In this document: piece after piece, positions 1-8,123 of the stretch
Numbering within the stretch: the first letter of the stretch is position 1
Layout of the letters: every line of letters starts with the position of its first letter
Assembly (NCBI GenBank): GCA_035623075.1
Contig: DASPUC010000053.1
Span: 1-37,055, forward strand
Source of the DNA: Nitrospiraceae bacterium
GTDB lineage: Bacteria > Nitrospirota > Nitrospiria > Nitrospirales > Nitrospiraceae
Reading direction: 5' to 3'
Length of the DNA stretch: 37,055 bases
Notes under the pieces: generated by a model
The model's database searches: none
What the model was told of the DNA's origin: nothing
Seen by the model: only the letters and a program-made list of their open reading frames with translations
Program-made: the position numbers and the translations under genes

Positions 1-76
1 GGCCCTTGCTCAGGGCGACTTCGGCTTCACGCAATTTGGCGAGGATCTGTTCGACGGTGTGACGGAAACGTGGCAT
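1..76 (-). CDS. IS3-family transposase OrfA, N-terminal fragment cut by the window edge
   Basis: The minus strand opens an ORF at 76 whose first residues read MPRFRHTVEQILAKLREAEV. This matches the start of the small helix-turn-helix protein (OrfA) of many IS3-family elements, which binds the element ends and is normally fused to the DDE integrase OrfB by frameshifting. A strong Shine-Dalgarno sequence (AAAAGGAGGG) lies just before the ATG. Only 25 codons are inside the window, so neither OrfB nor the far end can be seen and intactness is unknown. The family is named from the motif alone. Confidence 0.75.
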   Translation of the reverse strand, partial: MPRFRHTVEQILAKLREAEVALSKG

Positions 77-138
77 ATGGCCCTCCTTTTGGCCCGACCC
101 TAACATACAGGGTGGACCGGATTAAGGGGGCTAGGTCA
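77..138 (-). mobile_element. Probable terminal region of the IS3-type element
   Basis: Between the transposase start and position 138 the sequence is non-coding. Read on the minus strand it begins TGACCTAGCCCCC, and a TG dinucleotide at the outer tip is usual for IS3-family inverted repeats. The outer boundary at 138 is inferred from this and from the distance to the OrfA start. The partner repeat and the target duplication lie outside the window, so the boundary cannot be confirmed here. Confidence 0.4.
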
Positions 139-219
139 CTAGAACCTGGCCACGAGAACGGTTCAGAGAGCCTTGTCTCAATGCCTCTCGGAAGGCAGTG
201 CAGTCAGGAGTAGTGGGCC

Positions 220-1656
220 ATGCGCATCGTCACAGACATTGGCGAAGGAGCTAATCATCAGGTACCTGTTGGGACATTGGACCGTCTAGCTCAACGGGTG
301 TTCGTTATCTTACTGCTGGTGTACGGGTCCTCGTGCGCGCAGCCACAGCTCATTGAAGACTCTAAACTTAACCAACACAAAATCCACGATATCGTGAGCA
401 GGGCCAGTTATGCCTCGGGATTATCTGTAGACCACCCGCTGTCGGTCAAATTGGTCGATCGAACCGAGCTACAGGAGATTCTCCACGAAAGCGCGAACGC
501 CACGATACGATCCGATGTCTCAGCAGCGAGGCAAGATGGGCAGAATGCGATGGGGTTTCCTCAAGGGAGCCAGAAGGCCGAAGGGCACGTGGCCATCTTG
601 TCGCGGACAGCTGGAGGACTCTATGTCCCGCGGACGCAAACTCTTTATATTCTCAGTGAGCACACGCGTTCCGCTAAAGGTAACATCCAGCTCAAATCAC
701 TCGGCACACTCGCTGATGACACTACGCTGGCTCATGAGGCTATCCATGCACTCCAGCACATTCACTATCCCGAGATTTTTGAGCTATCTGAGACAGTATG
801 GCAGCAGCAGGCGGACGCCGCTATCGCACTTCAAGCGGCCATCGAGGGGGATGCCGGCCTCTGGTCGGCGCAGTCATTGGGGTTCCTCGCCAGGGCACGG
901 GATCCGGAAGAGGTCCTTGATGCAGCTCGGGCGAATGACCTGGGGGCACTGAGTGATGCACCACCCCTCCTTCGTGAGCGGATTGCATTTCCCTACACCT
1001 ACGGCTATCGGTTCGCGTACCACGAAGGCAAAAAAGGATTGGTACCTCCGCCGGCGTCGACCGAGCAGATTATTCACGTCAAGGATGGCGGGAGGCGCCC
1101 ATTTCTGGCGATCGATCTATCCGATTTTGGTTCGTTGCTTGAGACGAAGGGATGTCGGATTCTTTTTCAAGATACGATGGGTGAGCTCATGCTCTCTCTG
1201 TGGCTTCGTAGCCTTCATTCGACCACCGACCAAAATGTATGGGAGGGGTGGGATGGAGACCGTTGGATTGCAGCTGACTGCGATAATTCGCGAGAAGTCG
1301 CCTGGCTGACCAGCTGGGACACGGAACAGGACGCGAAAGAATTCGAGAGTTTGTTTGCTGTTATCGCGACGGATTTCCAGCGCCGTGCCGATCTGAAATC
1401 AGTCTTGGCATCCAAACGGGACGGACAGGAAGTCATAGTCGCGAGCGGAGGCCTCTGGCCAGAGATTGGCGACCTGAGACGGCTCGCCAAACGGGCACGA
1501 GTCACGACCCGCGCGGAACTCGCGGCGCATTTTACGAAAGCCAAGAAAGAAACCGATTTGTCGGCACAAGGACCCCTCACGATCAACGAAGCTGTTCGAA
1601 CGGGAGCCGCTAACTCGCAGATGCCAGGCGAGCGAACTGGTGCTTCATCCCGTTAA
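220..1656 (+). CDS. Putative HExxH zinc-protease-like exported protein
   Basis: The 478-residue product has a hydrophobic segment at about residues 27-38 ending in GSSC, so it is probably exported and perhaps lipid-anchored, although the lipobox is imperfect. Residues 172-176 form HEAIH, followed at 209-211 by the acidic EGD of an IEGDA-like motif. This HExxH...EGDA layout occurs in a group of uncharacterised secreted metallopeptidase-like proteins in which the acidic residue could be the third zinc ligand. An AGGAG lies 11 bases before the ATG. The 3' end overlaps the convergent transglycosylase gene by 47 bases. Substrate is unknown. Protease activity is inferred from the motif only. Confidence 0.75.
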   Translation: MRIVTDIGEGANHQVPVGTLDRLAQRVFVILLLVYGSSCAQPQLIEDSKLNQHKIHDIVSRASYASGLSVDHPLSVKLVDRTELQEILHESANATIRSDVSAARQDGQNAMGFPQGSQKAEGHVAILSRTAGGLYVPRTQTLYILSEHTRSAKGNIQLKSLGTLADDTTLAHEAIHALQHIHYPEIFELSETVWQQQADAAIALQAAIEGDAGLWSAQSLGFLARARDPEEVLDAARANDLGALSDAPPLLRERIAFPYTYGYRFAYHEGKKGLVPPPASTEQIIHVKDGGRRPFLAIDLSDFGSLLETKGCRILFQDTMGELMLSLWLRSLHSTTDQNVWEGWDGDRWIAADCDNSREVAWLTSWDTEQDAKEFESLFAVIATDFQRRADLKSVLASKRDGQEVIVASGGLWPEIGDLRRLAKRARVTTRAELAAHFTKAKKETDLSAQGPLTINEAVRTGAANSQMPGERTGASSR

Positions 1657-2458
1657 CCCGTGCGAGGTAGGTGCCGACGTCGTGATCGCCGCAGCGCTGA
1701 TGGAATGTGAGCCGGAACCCACGGCTGGCATAGGCATTGCCGGCTGAGGCACCACAGAGATGGATCAGCGCGGCGAGATCCTGCTTCCGCTTCAACGTCG
1801 CAGGTGCAAGCCGCCGGTGCGTCAGTGCGGATGTCACCTGTCGATCGAGCAAGGCGGCAGTCAATTCGATCGCGTGGCTTGGCAGGATGCGCGTGTAGAG
1901 GCTGTTGAACCAACACGAGTGCAGGTCGTGCCAGGGTCCATCCTCGACGACCACGTGATTGTGAATGCAGTAGCGCTTCCCCTCTTGAAAGGTTCCAGCG
2001 GTGATCTGGTACATACCGACCGCACTCGATGCCGGTTGGTACAGCTCCAAGGGATTCCACGTCAGACGCCACCGCCAGTACGTCCTCGCCACAGGATTAC
2101 CACCGCCCTCAACCTGAGCCAATGCGGCGAGCAATTCAGGCGTAATGACCGACGTCGAGTGCTCGCGAAAGAGCGGTCCATACTGTCGCCAGATCTCACG
2201 CGGGCTCTTGTCGAGCGTGTCGTCGAATGGGAAGAAGACTTCGGTCGGCTTGTTGACCGTCTGGAACAGCCAGTTCACCGTAAGCCAGACGAACAGCAGG
2301 ATGACTCCGCCAGCTATAAGTCGGACCGCCGGCGGGTGTCTGGCCATCGTGTTTCTGACCGCACGCGCCCACAGCCGAATGAAACGCAGGACAAACTTGA
2401 GATTGATATGATGCTTGCGCCGTCTTCGGGGAGCGCGCGAGTGTGACCAGGATACCAT
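1610..2458 (-). CDS. Membrane-anchored lytic transglycosylase (SLT domain)
   Basis: The 282-residue product has a basic N-terminus, one transmembrane segment at about residues 48-66 and a periplasmic SLT-like domain. The likely catalytic glutamate is E117 in AQVEGGGNP, followed by the AVGMYQIT motif (the GxxQ element of SLT folds) and several cysteines. Such enzymes cleave the MurNAc-GlcNAc bond of peptidoglycan to leave 1,6-anhydro ends. The start at 2458 keeps a long cytoplasmic tail of basic residues; a later ATG (MARHPPAV, about residue 38) would also leave the membrane anchor. The 3' end overlaps the convergent gene at 220-1656. Confidence 0.8.
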   Translation of the reverse strand: MVSWSHSRAPRRRRKHHINLKFVLRFIRLWARAVRNTMARHPPAVRLIAGGVILLFVWLTVNWLFQTVNKPTEVFFPFDDTLDKSPREIWRQYGPLFREHSTSVITPELLAALAQVEGGGNPVARTYWRWRLTWNPLELYQPASSAVGMYQITAGTFQEGKRYCIHNHVVVEDGPWHDLHSCWFNSLYTRILPSHAIELTAALLDRQVTSALTHRRLAPATLKRKQDLAALIHLCGASAGNAYASRGFRLTFHQRCGDHDVGTYLARVNGMKHQFARLASAS

Positions 2459-2552
2459 TCTCTAACTATAACCGAAAACAACCGGCCTCTTTGTCCGTCC
2501 TGAAAAACTCAGATATCATTACTTTAACTGTCAATGGGTCCAGTATTTGGGA

Positions 2553-2816
2553 ATGGGTGGCTACTATCATCTTGTCGATACGATTATTTTATCCGAGCCC
2601 AATGTCGTCTTTGAACTGAACGGCAAGTTCTTCCGCAAGCGTTCCGAGCTATTCTCAACACACCGCATGATCACGACGATGGGCGATCGGTTAGCGGAGG
2701 CGCAACAGGGATTCATTCCCCGGAGCATCATGCAATTCTCCACCGACCTGACGCTCGGCAAACGCACCGTGCCCCCGCTCTCCATGCCGTCGGCAGTTCC
2801 GACCGGAGCAAATTAA
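2553..2816 (+). CDS. Small hypothetical protein
   Basis: An open frame of 87 codons starts at an ATG (MGGYYHLVDTIIL); an in-frame TTG two codons earlier is also possible. No family is recognised, and there is no signal peptide or transmembrane segment. No clear ribosome binding site is seen, and an overlapping minus-strand frame (2567-2785) is also open. It lies between the transglycosylase gene and the patatin gene. The amino-acid mix looks protein-like rather than shadow-like, but support is weak and this may not be a gene. Confidence 0.35.
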   Translation: MGGYYHLVDTIILSEPNVVFELNGKFFRKRSELFSTHRMITTMGDRLAEAQQGFIPRSIMQFSTDLTLGKRTVPPLSMPSAVPTGAN

Positions 2817-2883
2817 CGGGTCGAGCACACCAGTGCTACTGCTCCGATCGTTGCCACGTCGAAATACACGTATTCCCTAAACG

Positions 2884-2909
2884 ACACACGTAATCTCTCT
2901 TGCGTGTGT
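2884..2909. promoter_or_regulatory. Inverted repeat upstream of the patatin gene
   Basis: ACACACG (2884-2890) and CGTGTGT (2903-2909) are perfect inverted copies separated by 12 bases. The site is about 40 bases before the patatin-like gene, so it could be an operator or a leader hairpin. No promoter boxes could be firmly assigned. Confidence 0.3.
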
Positions 2910-2949
2910 TCTTCCCGCCTCCTACAATTGGCTCTGCTGAGAGGCGTCA

Positions 2950-4317
2950 ATGTCGTCACACCTCCCGCACCAGTCGAAGAAAATAATTCACCGCCCAATG
3001 TTTCACGGCGAGAAACTGCGCGCCAGCATAGGGCTTCTCTGTTTGCTCGTGGCGATCGGAAGCTGTCAGATTCTACCAGGGCACTGGCGACCGGGATGGA
3101 ATCAACCGTGGCCTCCTAACACGCCGGTGCCCGAAACGGCCGGCTCATGGAAGCTGACCGATCTCGAGACAAAGGATGGTCGGTTCATCGCCCTCGCTAT
3201 CTCAGGCGGCGGGAGTCGAGCGGCCAACTTCGGCGCCGCCGTCATGCTGGAACTCCAGCAACGGGGGCTGCTGGATCAAGTCGATGTCATCTCGGGTGTC
3301 TCCGGTGGCACACTTCCGGCTGTGTATTATGGACTCGGGGACAAGGCCGGGGCCTTTACGGAGCCGGCGGTGCGCGAGGCGTTGGGCTACGATTTTCAGA
3401 CCAGTTGGATTCGCCGGTGGTTCCTGCCGCAGAACATCTTTCGCTATTGGCTGTCCGACTTCACCCGGTCGGATATTATGGTCCAGGTCTTCAACAATCA
3501 GCTCTACCACAAAGCCGCCTTTAGAGACCTTCGGTCTCATCCCAAGATCCTGCTCAATGCGACCGTCCATAATGATCACACGCGCTTCACCTTCACGGAC
3601 GAACGCTTCGCAGCGCTCCATTCGGTGCTCGCCACCTATCACGTCGCCAATGCGGTGAATGCGTCATCCGCGTTTCCCGGTGCGTTCCAGGATGTCACCC
3701 TGGAGTGGTATGACCAGCACCCGCCCCAGTATGTGCATCTGTATGACGGCGGTCCGATCGATAATCTCGGCGTCCAGGCCATCCTCGAATACATGAATCG
3801 GAACATTTTGGGCACCTCGCTCGATCGTCTGTTTCCCGATGGATGTGTGATGTTCGTCATTGATGCGACGCCGGCGAGCGAGCATCCTGATCTCAACACG
3901 GAAGAGTCCAGTCGTAAAACTATTGACTATTTAGTCGACACGAACGCGCTGGACGCGATGGACGCCATGTTGATGGAATCGCGCCGAACCCTGCTCGCGC
4001 GAATGGGGATTCCAGTCGAAAAACAGGACCAGGAGATGCGGGGCCGGCTACCCGTGAACGATCCCCATCAATGCGGCTGCGAAGTGCGCCATGTTTCACT
4101 CCGGCATCTGATGTATGCGGGGGAACCAGACGATACAGAATTGGCCGAGCGCGTGACGCGGATCAGGACGAAGTTTTGGATTGGCGAGGAGGAACAGAAT
4201 GATCTTTTTCAAGCCGCGAAGCTGATGATGAAGCTGCTCGACGACAAGCATCTGCTCTCGGACGCGTCGATTAAGATCCCGTGCGAGAGTGGAACAACAC
4301 AGAAACCTCCTGCCTGA
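2950..4317 (+). CDS. Patatin-like phospholipase lipoprotein
   Basis: The patatin fold is shown by three elements in order: the oxyanion loop SGGGSRA, the nucleophile elbow GVSGG with S118, and the DGG motif with D266, which together form the Ser-Asp dyad. These enzymes hydrolyse acyl esters of phospholipids or other lipids. A signal sequence ending in LLVAIGSC predicts a lipoprotein, so it probably acts on the envelope side. The ATG at 2950 has a GAGAGG five bases upstream; a second ATG at 2998 gives a shorter, more typical signal peptide but lacks a clear ribosome site. The C-terminal third (about 330-455) has no recognised domain. Substrate is unknown. Confidence 0.88.
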   Translation: MSSHLPHQSKKIIHRPMFHGEKLRASIGLLCLLVAIGSCQILPGHWRPGWNQPWPPNTPVPETAGSWKLTDLETKDGRFIALAISGGGSRAANFGAAVMLELQQRGLLDQVDVISGVSGGTLPAVYYGLGDKAGAFTEPAVREALGYDFQTSWIRRWFLPQNIFRYWLSDFTRSDIMVQVFNNQLYHKAAFRDLRSHPKILLNATVHNDHTRFTFTDERFAALHSVLATYHVANAVNASSAFPGAFQDVTLEWYDQHPPQYVHLYDGGPIDNLGVQAILEYMNRNILGTSLDRLFPDGCVMFVIDATPASEHPDLNTEESSRKTIDYLVDTNALDAMDAMLMESRRTLLARMGIPVEKQDQEMRGRLPVNDPHQCGCEVRHVSLRHLMYAGEPDDTELAERVTRIRTKFWIGEEEQNDLFQAAKLMMKLLDDKHLLSDASIKIPCESGTTQKPPA

Positions 4318-4389
4318 CAAATCCTCTGTGATGTGACGCATCTATCTCCTTCGAGCGGCTTACCAGCGTTGCAGGAAAGGGAGTGGCCA

Positions 4390-4854
4390 ATGAAATTCCT
4401 ACAAGAACTGCTGAAAGGCGTCCTGTGTATGAGCATGACAATCGCGTCCCTTCCCGCAGTGTCAGCTCAAGCGGGCGAAATGCTGGTGACGAAACCGAGC
4501 CATTATTCAGTTCCCGAGACAATCGACCGGATCGAGAAGGCGGTCACGGCGAAGGGGATGCGTATCTTTGCCCGGATTGACCATGGCGGGGAAGCAAAGA
4601 AAGTGGGATTAGAGATGAAGCCCACCGAGCTACTCATTTTCGGCAACCCGAAGGGAGGCACACCTCTCATGGTGGCCAAGCCAACGGCTGCGATTGACCT
4701 CCCCATGAAAGCCCTGGCGTGGGAGGACAAGGACGGCAACGTGTGGCTCACCTATAACTCGCCCGAACTACTGCGGCAGCGACACGGCGTGCCGGCGGAA
4801 CTCCTATCCAAACTCGATTCCGTGGGCGCACTGCTCGAACAGGCAGCGGAGTAG
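4390..4854 (+). CDS. Exported DUF302 family protein
   Basis: The 154-residue product has a signal peptide with likely cleavage near SAQA, then a DUF302 domain: it opens with a TKPSHYSVPETIDRIEKAV-like helix and contains the LLIFGNPKGGTPLM core and the LAWED..GNVWLTYNSPE segment. DUF302 proteins are small and of unknown biochemical role, often periplasmic. The ATG at 4390 follows a GGGAG and places the signal peptide correctly; an upstream in-frame start at 4333 would add residues that do not look coding. It follows the patatin gene by 72 bases and may be co-transcribed. Confidence 0.88.
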   Translation: MKFLQELLKGVLCMSMTIASLPAVSAQAGEMLVTKPSHYSVPETIDRIEKAVTAKGMRIFARIDHGGEAKKVGLEMKPTELLIFGNPKGGTPLMVAKPTAAIDLPMKALAWEDKDGNVWLTYNSPELLRQRHGVPAELLSKLDSVGALLEQAAE

Positions 4855-4876
4855 GGTTCCGATAAGTCAAAGTTGA

Positions 4877-5362
4877 TTAGATCGGAGATGGTATCGCTGA
4901 CTTCGTCGCCTCGCGATATTTGGTGAAGCAGATGAGGTCCAGATGGTGGTAGTGGTTGGGCAGCATGGTTTCCGCCTTGTAGCCCAGACTCAAGAAAAAC
5001 TGAATGTTCCTGGCCGTCCGCAGCATGGTGCAGGCATAGAACTTATGGGCATCGGTGGTGACCCGTTCAATTTCCCTCACCAACCCCTTTCCCACGCCAT
5101 GCTTCTGGTGGGCTGGACTCACCGAGAGCAACCGGATCACGCATACACCAGCGACCGTCCAAAAGCGCACTGACCCAACAATCACTCCCTCTACCTCAGC
5201 GACGAGGATACGTTTGTCCTTGGCATCGTTCCTCAGACTGTCGAGTGTCTCCGTGGTCCAGGCGCTTACCTCGTAGACGGTGGAGTATTCGCCAAAGGCA
5301 GCCTGCTGTACCTGTAGCAGGGGTGCGAAATCAGCTTCCGTCGCTGGTCTGATACGAATCAT
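4877..5362 (-). CDS. GNAT-family N-acetyltransferase
   Basis: The product begins MIRIRPATEADFAPLLQVQQ, the usual first strand and helix of GNAT enzymes, and continues with the central VEGVIVGSVRFW strands and the acetyl-CoA loop around HQKHGVGKGLVREIE (Q/RxxGxG/A-like). It transfers an acetyl group from acetyl-CoA to an amine; the acceptor cannot be told. The start at 5362 has AGGAG nine bases upstream. The open frame runs on to 5434 but the extra residues are not GNAT-like. It is convergent with the DUF302 gene. Confidence 0.85.
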   Translation of the reverse strand: MIRIRPATEADFAPLLQVQQAAFGEYSTVYEVSAWTTETLDSLRNDAKDKRILVAEVEGVIVGSVRFWTVAGVCVIRLLSVSPAHQKHGVGKGLVREIERVTTDAHKFYACTMLRTARNIQFFLSLGYKAETMLPNHYHHLDLICFTKYREATKSAIPSPI

Positions 5363-5559
5363 TGAGAGCGGCTCCTGGCTGGTGGCCGTCACCTCGCGAT
5401 CGAGAAGATAGCAGAGCCTGGCCCCTTCTTCCATCTGCCGCGGGCACGTCAGTCTGGACCGAAGCAGGATTGAAAAAGTAGAATAGCTTCCTCTCGTTCC
5501 TTTAAGCAGGAGGGAGCGTCGTTCCAGTCAGGCAAGCGTTCAAATCGAGGAGAACCACC

Positions 5560-5862
5560 ATGAAAATGCTCACGCTGATCTGCAGGGAGGGAATTGAGGA
5601 TGAGACCCGGGCGATGTTGAGTGAATTAAACATCACGGGATATACCGTCATTTCTGGCGTGTTAGGCAGCGGCATCACCGGAACGGTGACGGGGAAAGCC
5701 TGGACTGATCGAAACACGTTATACCTGATAGCATTAGATGATGCCCACATGGCCAAACTCGTGGACGCCGTGCGAGAACTGCATACCAGGCTGGTTCAAG
5801 AAAACGACGGCCACGAGGTCCGATTCAAAGCCTTCGTCCAGCCCTGTGAAATGATCGTGTAA
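5560..5862 (+). CDS. PII-like nitrogen-regulator family protein
   Basis: The 100-residue product has the size and pattern of PII-like trimeric signalling proteins, opening with a beta strand (MKMLTLICREGIEDE) and ending in the KAFVQPCEMIV segment found in a PII-like group linked to transporters. Classical GlnB has a uridylylated tyrosine in the T-loop; here the loop (GVLGSGITGTVTG) is short and lacks it. It probably binds a nucleotide or small ligand and modulates a membrane partner. No ammonium transporter or efflux gene is adjacent. GAGGAG sits well before the ATG. Confidence 0.75.
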   Translation: MKMLTLICREGIEDETRAMLSELNITGYTVISGVLGSGITGTVTGKAWTDRNTLYLIALDDAHMAKLVDAVRELHTRLVQENDGHEVRFKAFVQPCEMIV

Positions 5863-5884
5863 TCATCTGGCGGCGAAATCCCTG

Positions 5885-5903
5885 CTTCGCGCAAATGGCG
5901 AAG
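5885..5903. terminator. Short hairpin after the PII-like gene
   Basis: CTTCGC (5885-5890) pairs with GCGAAG (5898-5903) around a 7-base loop, 22 bases past the stop codon. There is no U-run, so a role in termination or 3' end protection is only possible. Confidence 0.3.
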
Positions 5904-5941
5904 GGCTACTGCAATGGAGTGAAAAGGGAGACGCAGCGAAA

Positions 5942-6628
5942 GTGCGTGAGTCGGGAAGGACCTGTCTACTGCGTCAGTCTGAACTCTTGAACAAGCCTCG
6001 ACCTGTCGCTGTAACAAAGGTCATCGCGAGTGCCCTGCTTGGGGGACTCCTGGCCGTCCTGCACGCGGGACCGACGTTGGCGGACGGGGAATTTGCGCCG
6101 TCCTCCGTCGCCAAGGGTGTGCTCCTCGTGGCCAGCCCTTCACTGGCTGATCCGAACTTCCGCCAATCCGTCCTGCTCATCTTGGAGCACGGTCCTGAAG
6201 GAACACTCGGACTTATTCTGAATCGGTCTACGAACGTCCTCTTATCCGATGCCTTGCCGGACCTTACCGTACTAAAGGGGACCAGCTACCGACTATTTGC
6301 TGGTGGGCCAGTCGAACCAACCCGTCTTCTTCTGCTGTCCCGACTCAAGGAACCTTCGGCAGACGTGCGATCGGTGTTCGACGGGGTCTATGTGGGCGGC
6401 ACACCCGACGTTCTGGAGCGCATCATTACGCAAGCAAAACCGACCGAAGCGTTCCGGGCGTTTGCCGGATACGCCGGCTGGGCTCCGGGACAGCTGGCTT
6501 ATGAGATGCTCGAGGGTTCATGGGCAGTCCTGCCGCCGGATTCGTTCAACATCTTCGACAAGGATCCAGCCACGCTCTGGCCGGACAGCATCAGCCGTCT
6601 CCAGGCACCCAGGGTCATCTCGAATTAG
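5942..6628 (+). CDS. Exported YqgE/AlgH (UPF0301) family protein
   Basis: From about residue 55 the product matches the YqgE/AlgH family: KGVLLVASPSLADPNFRQSV, the GTLGLILNRST strand, the FAGGPVEP turn and FAGYAGWAPGQLAYE. The family is named for AlgH of Pseudomonas, and its biochemical role is unclear. Unlike typical cytoplasmic members of about 185 residues, this one has an N-terminal extension with a hydrophobic segment (about 28-44) and an AGPTLADG site, so export is likely. The start is a GTG with GGGAGA upstream; a TTG at about 5987 would give a neater signal peptide. Confidence 0.82.
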   Translation: MRESGRTCLLRQSELLNKPRPVAVTKVIASALLGGLLAVLHAGPTLADGEFAPSSVAKGVLLVASPSLADPNFRQSVLLILEHGPEGTLGLILNRSTNVLLSDALPDLTVLKGTSYRLFAGGPVEPTRLLLLSRLKEPSADVRSVFDGVYVGGTPDVLERIITQAKPTEAFRAFAGYAGWAPGQLAYEMLEGSWAVLPPDSFNIFDKDPATLWPDSISRLQAPRVISN

Positions 6629-6739
6629 GGGTAGCTCGGGTGGGTAGCGTGGCTTATCCCCCGCGCTCGCCATCCGCGTGGACGCAAGCAAGGACAGATC
6701 GATACAGGGCTTGATGTACTGGAGAAGTCGGCAGACTGC

Positions 6740-7309
6740 CTACTCTTTGACGTCGAAGTGCACGCTTCTGTTCTTCTGATGGCATTCGCCATTCTGTTGG
6801 AAACAGAGGGGACGGTCCTTCCCATAGCTCGTCGTCTTGAGCGTAAGCGGAATGCCTAAATCCTGAAGATATGCCTTTACGTTCTTGGCCCGACGTTCTC
6901 CCAACACCAGATTGTACGCGGCCGTTCCCACTTCGTCTCCGCGGCCTTCCAGAAGCAACCGCGTGACACCTTCCTCCTGAAGCCGCTTGGCATTCGCCTC
7001 CAGGACTGGCAGCGCATCTTTTCGGAGAGTAGCTTGATCAAAATCAAAGAGCACATCCGTCAACGACCCTTTGGGCAGTCCGGTTTCATTGCGAGCGGTC
7101 AAATCCGCGCGACGGGTCTTTGAACGTGCGGTATAGACGCCGAGGTCTACAGGAGGAATATCCTTGATCGCCGGTTCGTCGATCAGTTCCTCATCATCAG
7201 CCAGCAGCTCATCTCCGGTTCCAGACCCAAAAAGGCTTGCACACCCCTGACCCAGCAGGCACGCAACGGCCAACATCCCCATGACAGTGAAGTGCGGTGT
7301 CTTTCGCAT
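6740..7309 (-). CDS. Pal-like OmpA-domain lipoprotein
   Basis: A lipoprotein signal (LLGQGC, C near residue 23) is followed by an acidic linker and a C-terminal OmpA/Pal domain. The domain contains VLFDFDQATLR, the LLLEGRGDEVGTAAYN loop and GERRAKNVKAYL, whose aspartate and arginine in this family bind the diaminopimelate of peptidoglycan. It should tether the outer membrane to the cell wall. No tolA, tolB or ybgF gene lies beside it, so it is an orphan Pal paralogue or a member of a split set. The domain ends in CFQQNGECHQKNRSVHF, with two cysteines that could pair. Confidence 0.9.
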   Translation of the reverse strand: MRKTPHFTVMGMLAVACLLGQGCASLFGSGTGDELLADDEELIDEPAIKDIPPVDLGVYTARSKTRRADLTARNETGLPKGSLTDVLFDFDQATLRKDALPVLEANAKRLQEEGVTRLLLEGRGDEVGTAAYNLVLGERRAKNVKAYLQDLGIPLTLKTTSYGKDRPLCFQQNGECHQKNRSVHFDVKE

Positions 7310-7781
7310 TGTGCCCTCCCTCTACACAGTGTGAGGCTAGCTCAATCCTCACTGAAAGGCGACCGTTTTGACGTTTTTCCACGCGAGTCATTCCGGGCAA
7401 CGTCGAAGATCTGCTCAAGCAAAGATCCTGATGATATGTGTCGTTGCGGAAGCAGACTATCTTCATCATGTAAGAGACGCCGCACCGGGCGTGGTCTTTG
7501 CGTGTTCCAAGGGCCGGTTATCCTCAGCAAGAACCCGTAGCTGTGGATAGCTATTTGGATACCTCGGAATATTGCTAGCTCGTGCAGCACCAGGGGGCTT
7601 GCAGGTGGCTGAAATCTGAAAAGTCAATAGTCAAATGTGCCGTAATTCTATAGAGCAATCCAGCGACCCCAAGATATAGGGGCAATCGCTCGCCAAACCC
7701 AATGCTTAATAATTAGGCAATTCGCTCGCTGAGCCGCCGCTTCTGGTCATTAAAGGCCTGAACGGGAGTTTGTTCACAGAG

Positions 7782-7790
7782 TTATCCACA
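7782..7790 (+). promoter_or_regulatory. Perfect DnaA-box consensus
   Basis: TTATCCACA matches the DnaA box exactly and lies in a long intergenic region with two near-matches about 240-265 bases to the left. No dnaA, dnaN or gidA gene is nearby, so an origin role is not supported by context; a DnaA titration or regulatory site is equally possible. Confidence 0.4.
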
Positions 7791-7884
7791 GAGACTGTGA
7801 CTAGGCAATTCTCACGCCATGAGGATTCGAACTGCCGTAAAAATGTGTGTAGTCGTCACCAATGCCGCTTGTCACACGGGGGAG

Positions 7885-8030
7885 AAGTCCACGTGAAAAT
7901 GTCCAGGCGGTGAAATTGAAACGGCGCCATGAACCGTTTCAACCGTAAGAACGCGGCGAGAAAAGAGTGTCGGAAAACATTTCGTTTCGACCGGGCGCGG
8001 GGGCCATTTCGTTTTTACCGCAGTGCACTT
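7885..8030. mobile_element. Possible relic of an IS21-type element end
   Basis: The stretch holds AGTCCACGTGAAAATGTCC, then GCGGTGAAATTGAAACGG and, further on, GGCCATTTCGTTTTTACCGC. Similar short phrases occur in the non-coding parts of IS21-family elements. No istA or istB frame remains. The assignment is from memory of motif style only. Confidence 0.25.
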
Positions 8031-8123
8031 TTCGGTTGTTCTCTCCGTCTGCTTGACACTTTTCCGCTACCAGCTTAGCCTTTCACGAATCTCTCGCACC
8101 GCATCCTAACCAGGAGGTTTGCC

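Larger units (their letters stand above)
7310..8123. other. Long non-coding region with DnaA-box-like sites and possible IS remains
   Basis: No convincing gene is found in these 814 bases. The middle is richer in A and T than its neighbours. A perfect TTATCCACA lies at 7782-7790 and one-mismatch versions lie at 7518-7526 and 7542-7550. Further right, 7885-8030 has motifs such as GTGAAAATGTCCAGGCGGTG and CCATTTCGTTTTTACCGC that recall the non-coding ends of IS21-type elements. The last 20 bases hold the ribosome site of the next gene. Confidence 0.5.

Noticed and set aside
1760-2446. Long open frame on the plus strand opposite the transglycosylase
   Set aside because: It is the reverse shadow of a gene with clear SLT motifs, has no family match and an Arg/Gln-rich composition.
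7310-8123. Replication origin
   Set aside because: Only one perfect DnaA box is present and no dnaA, dnaN, gidA or parAB gene is nearby.
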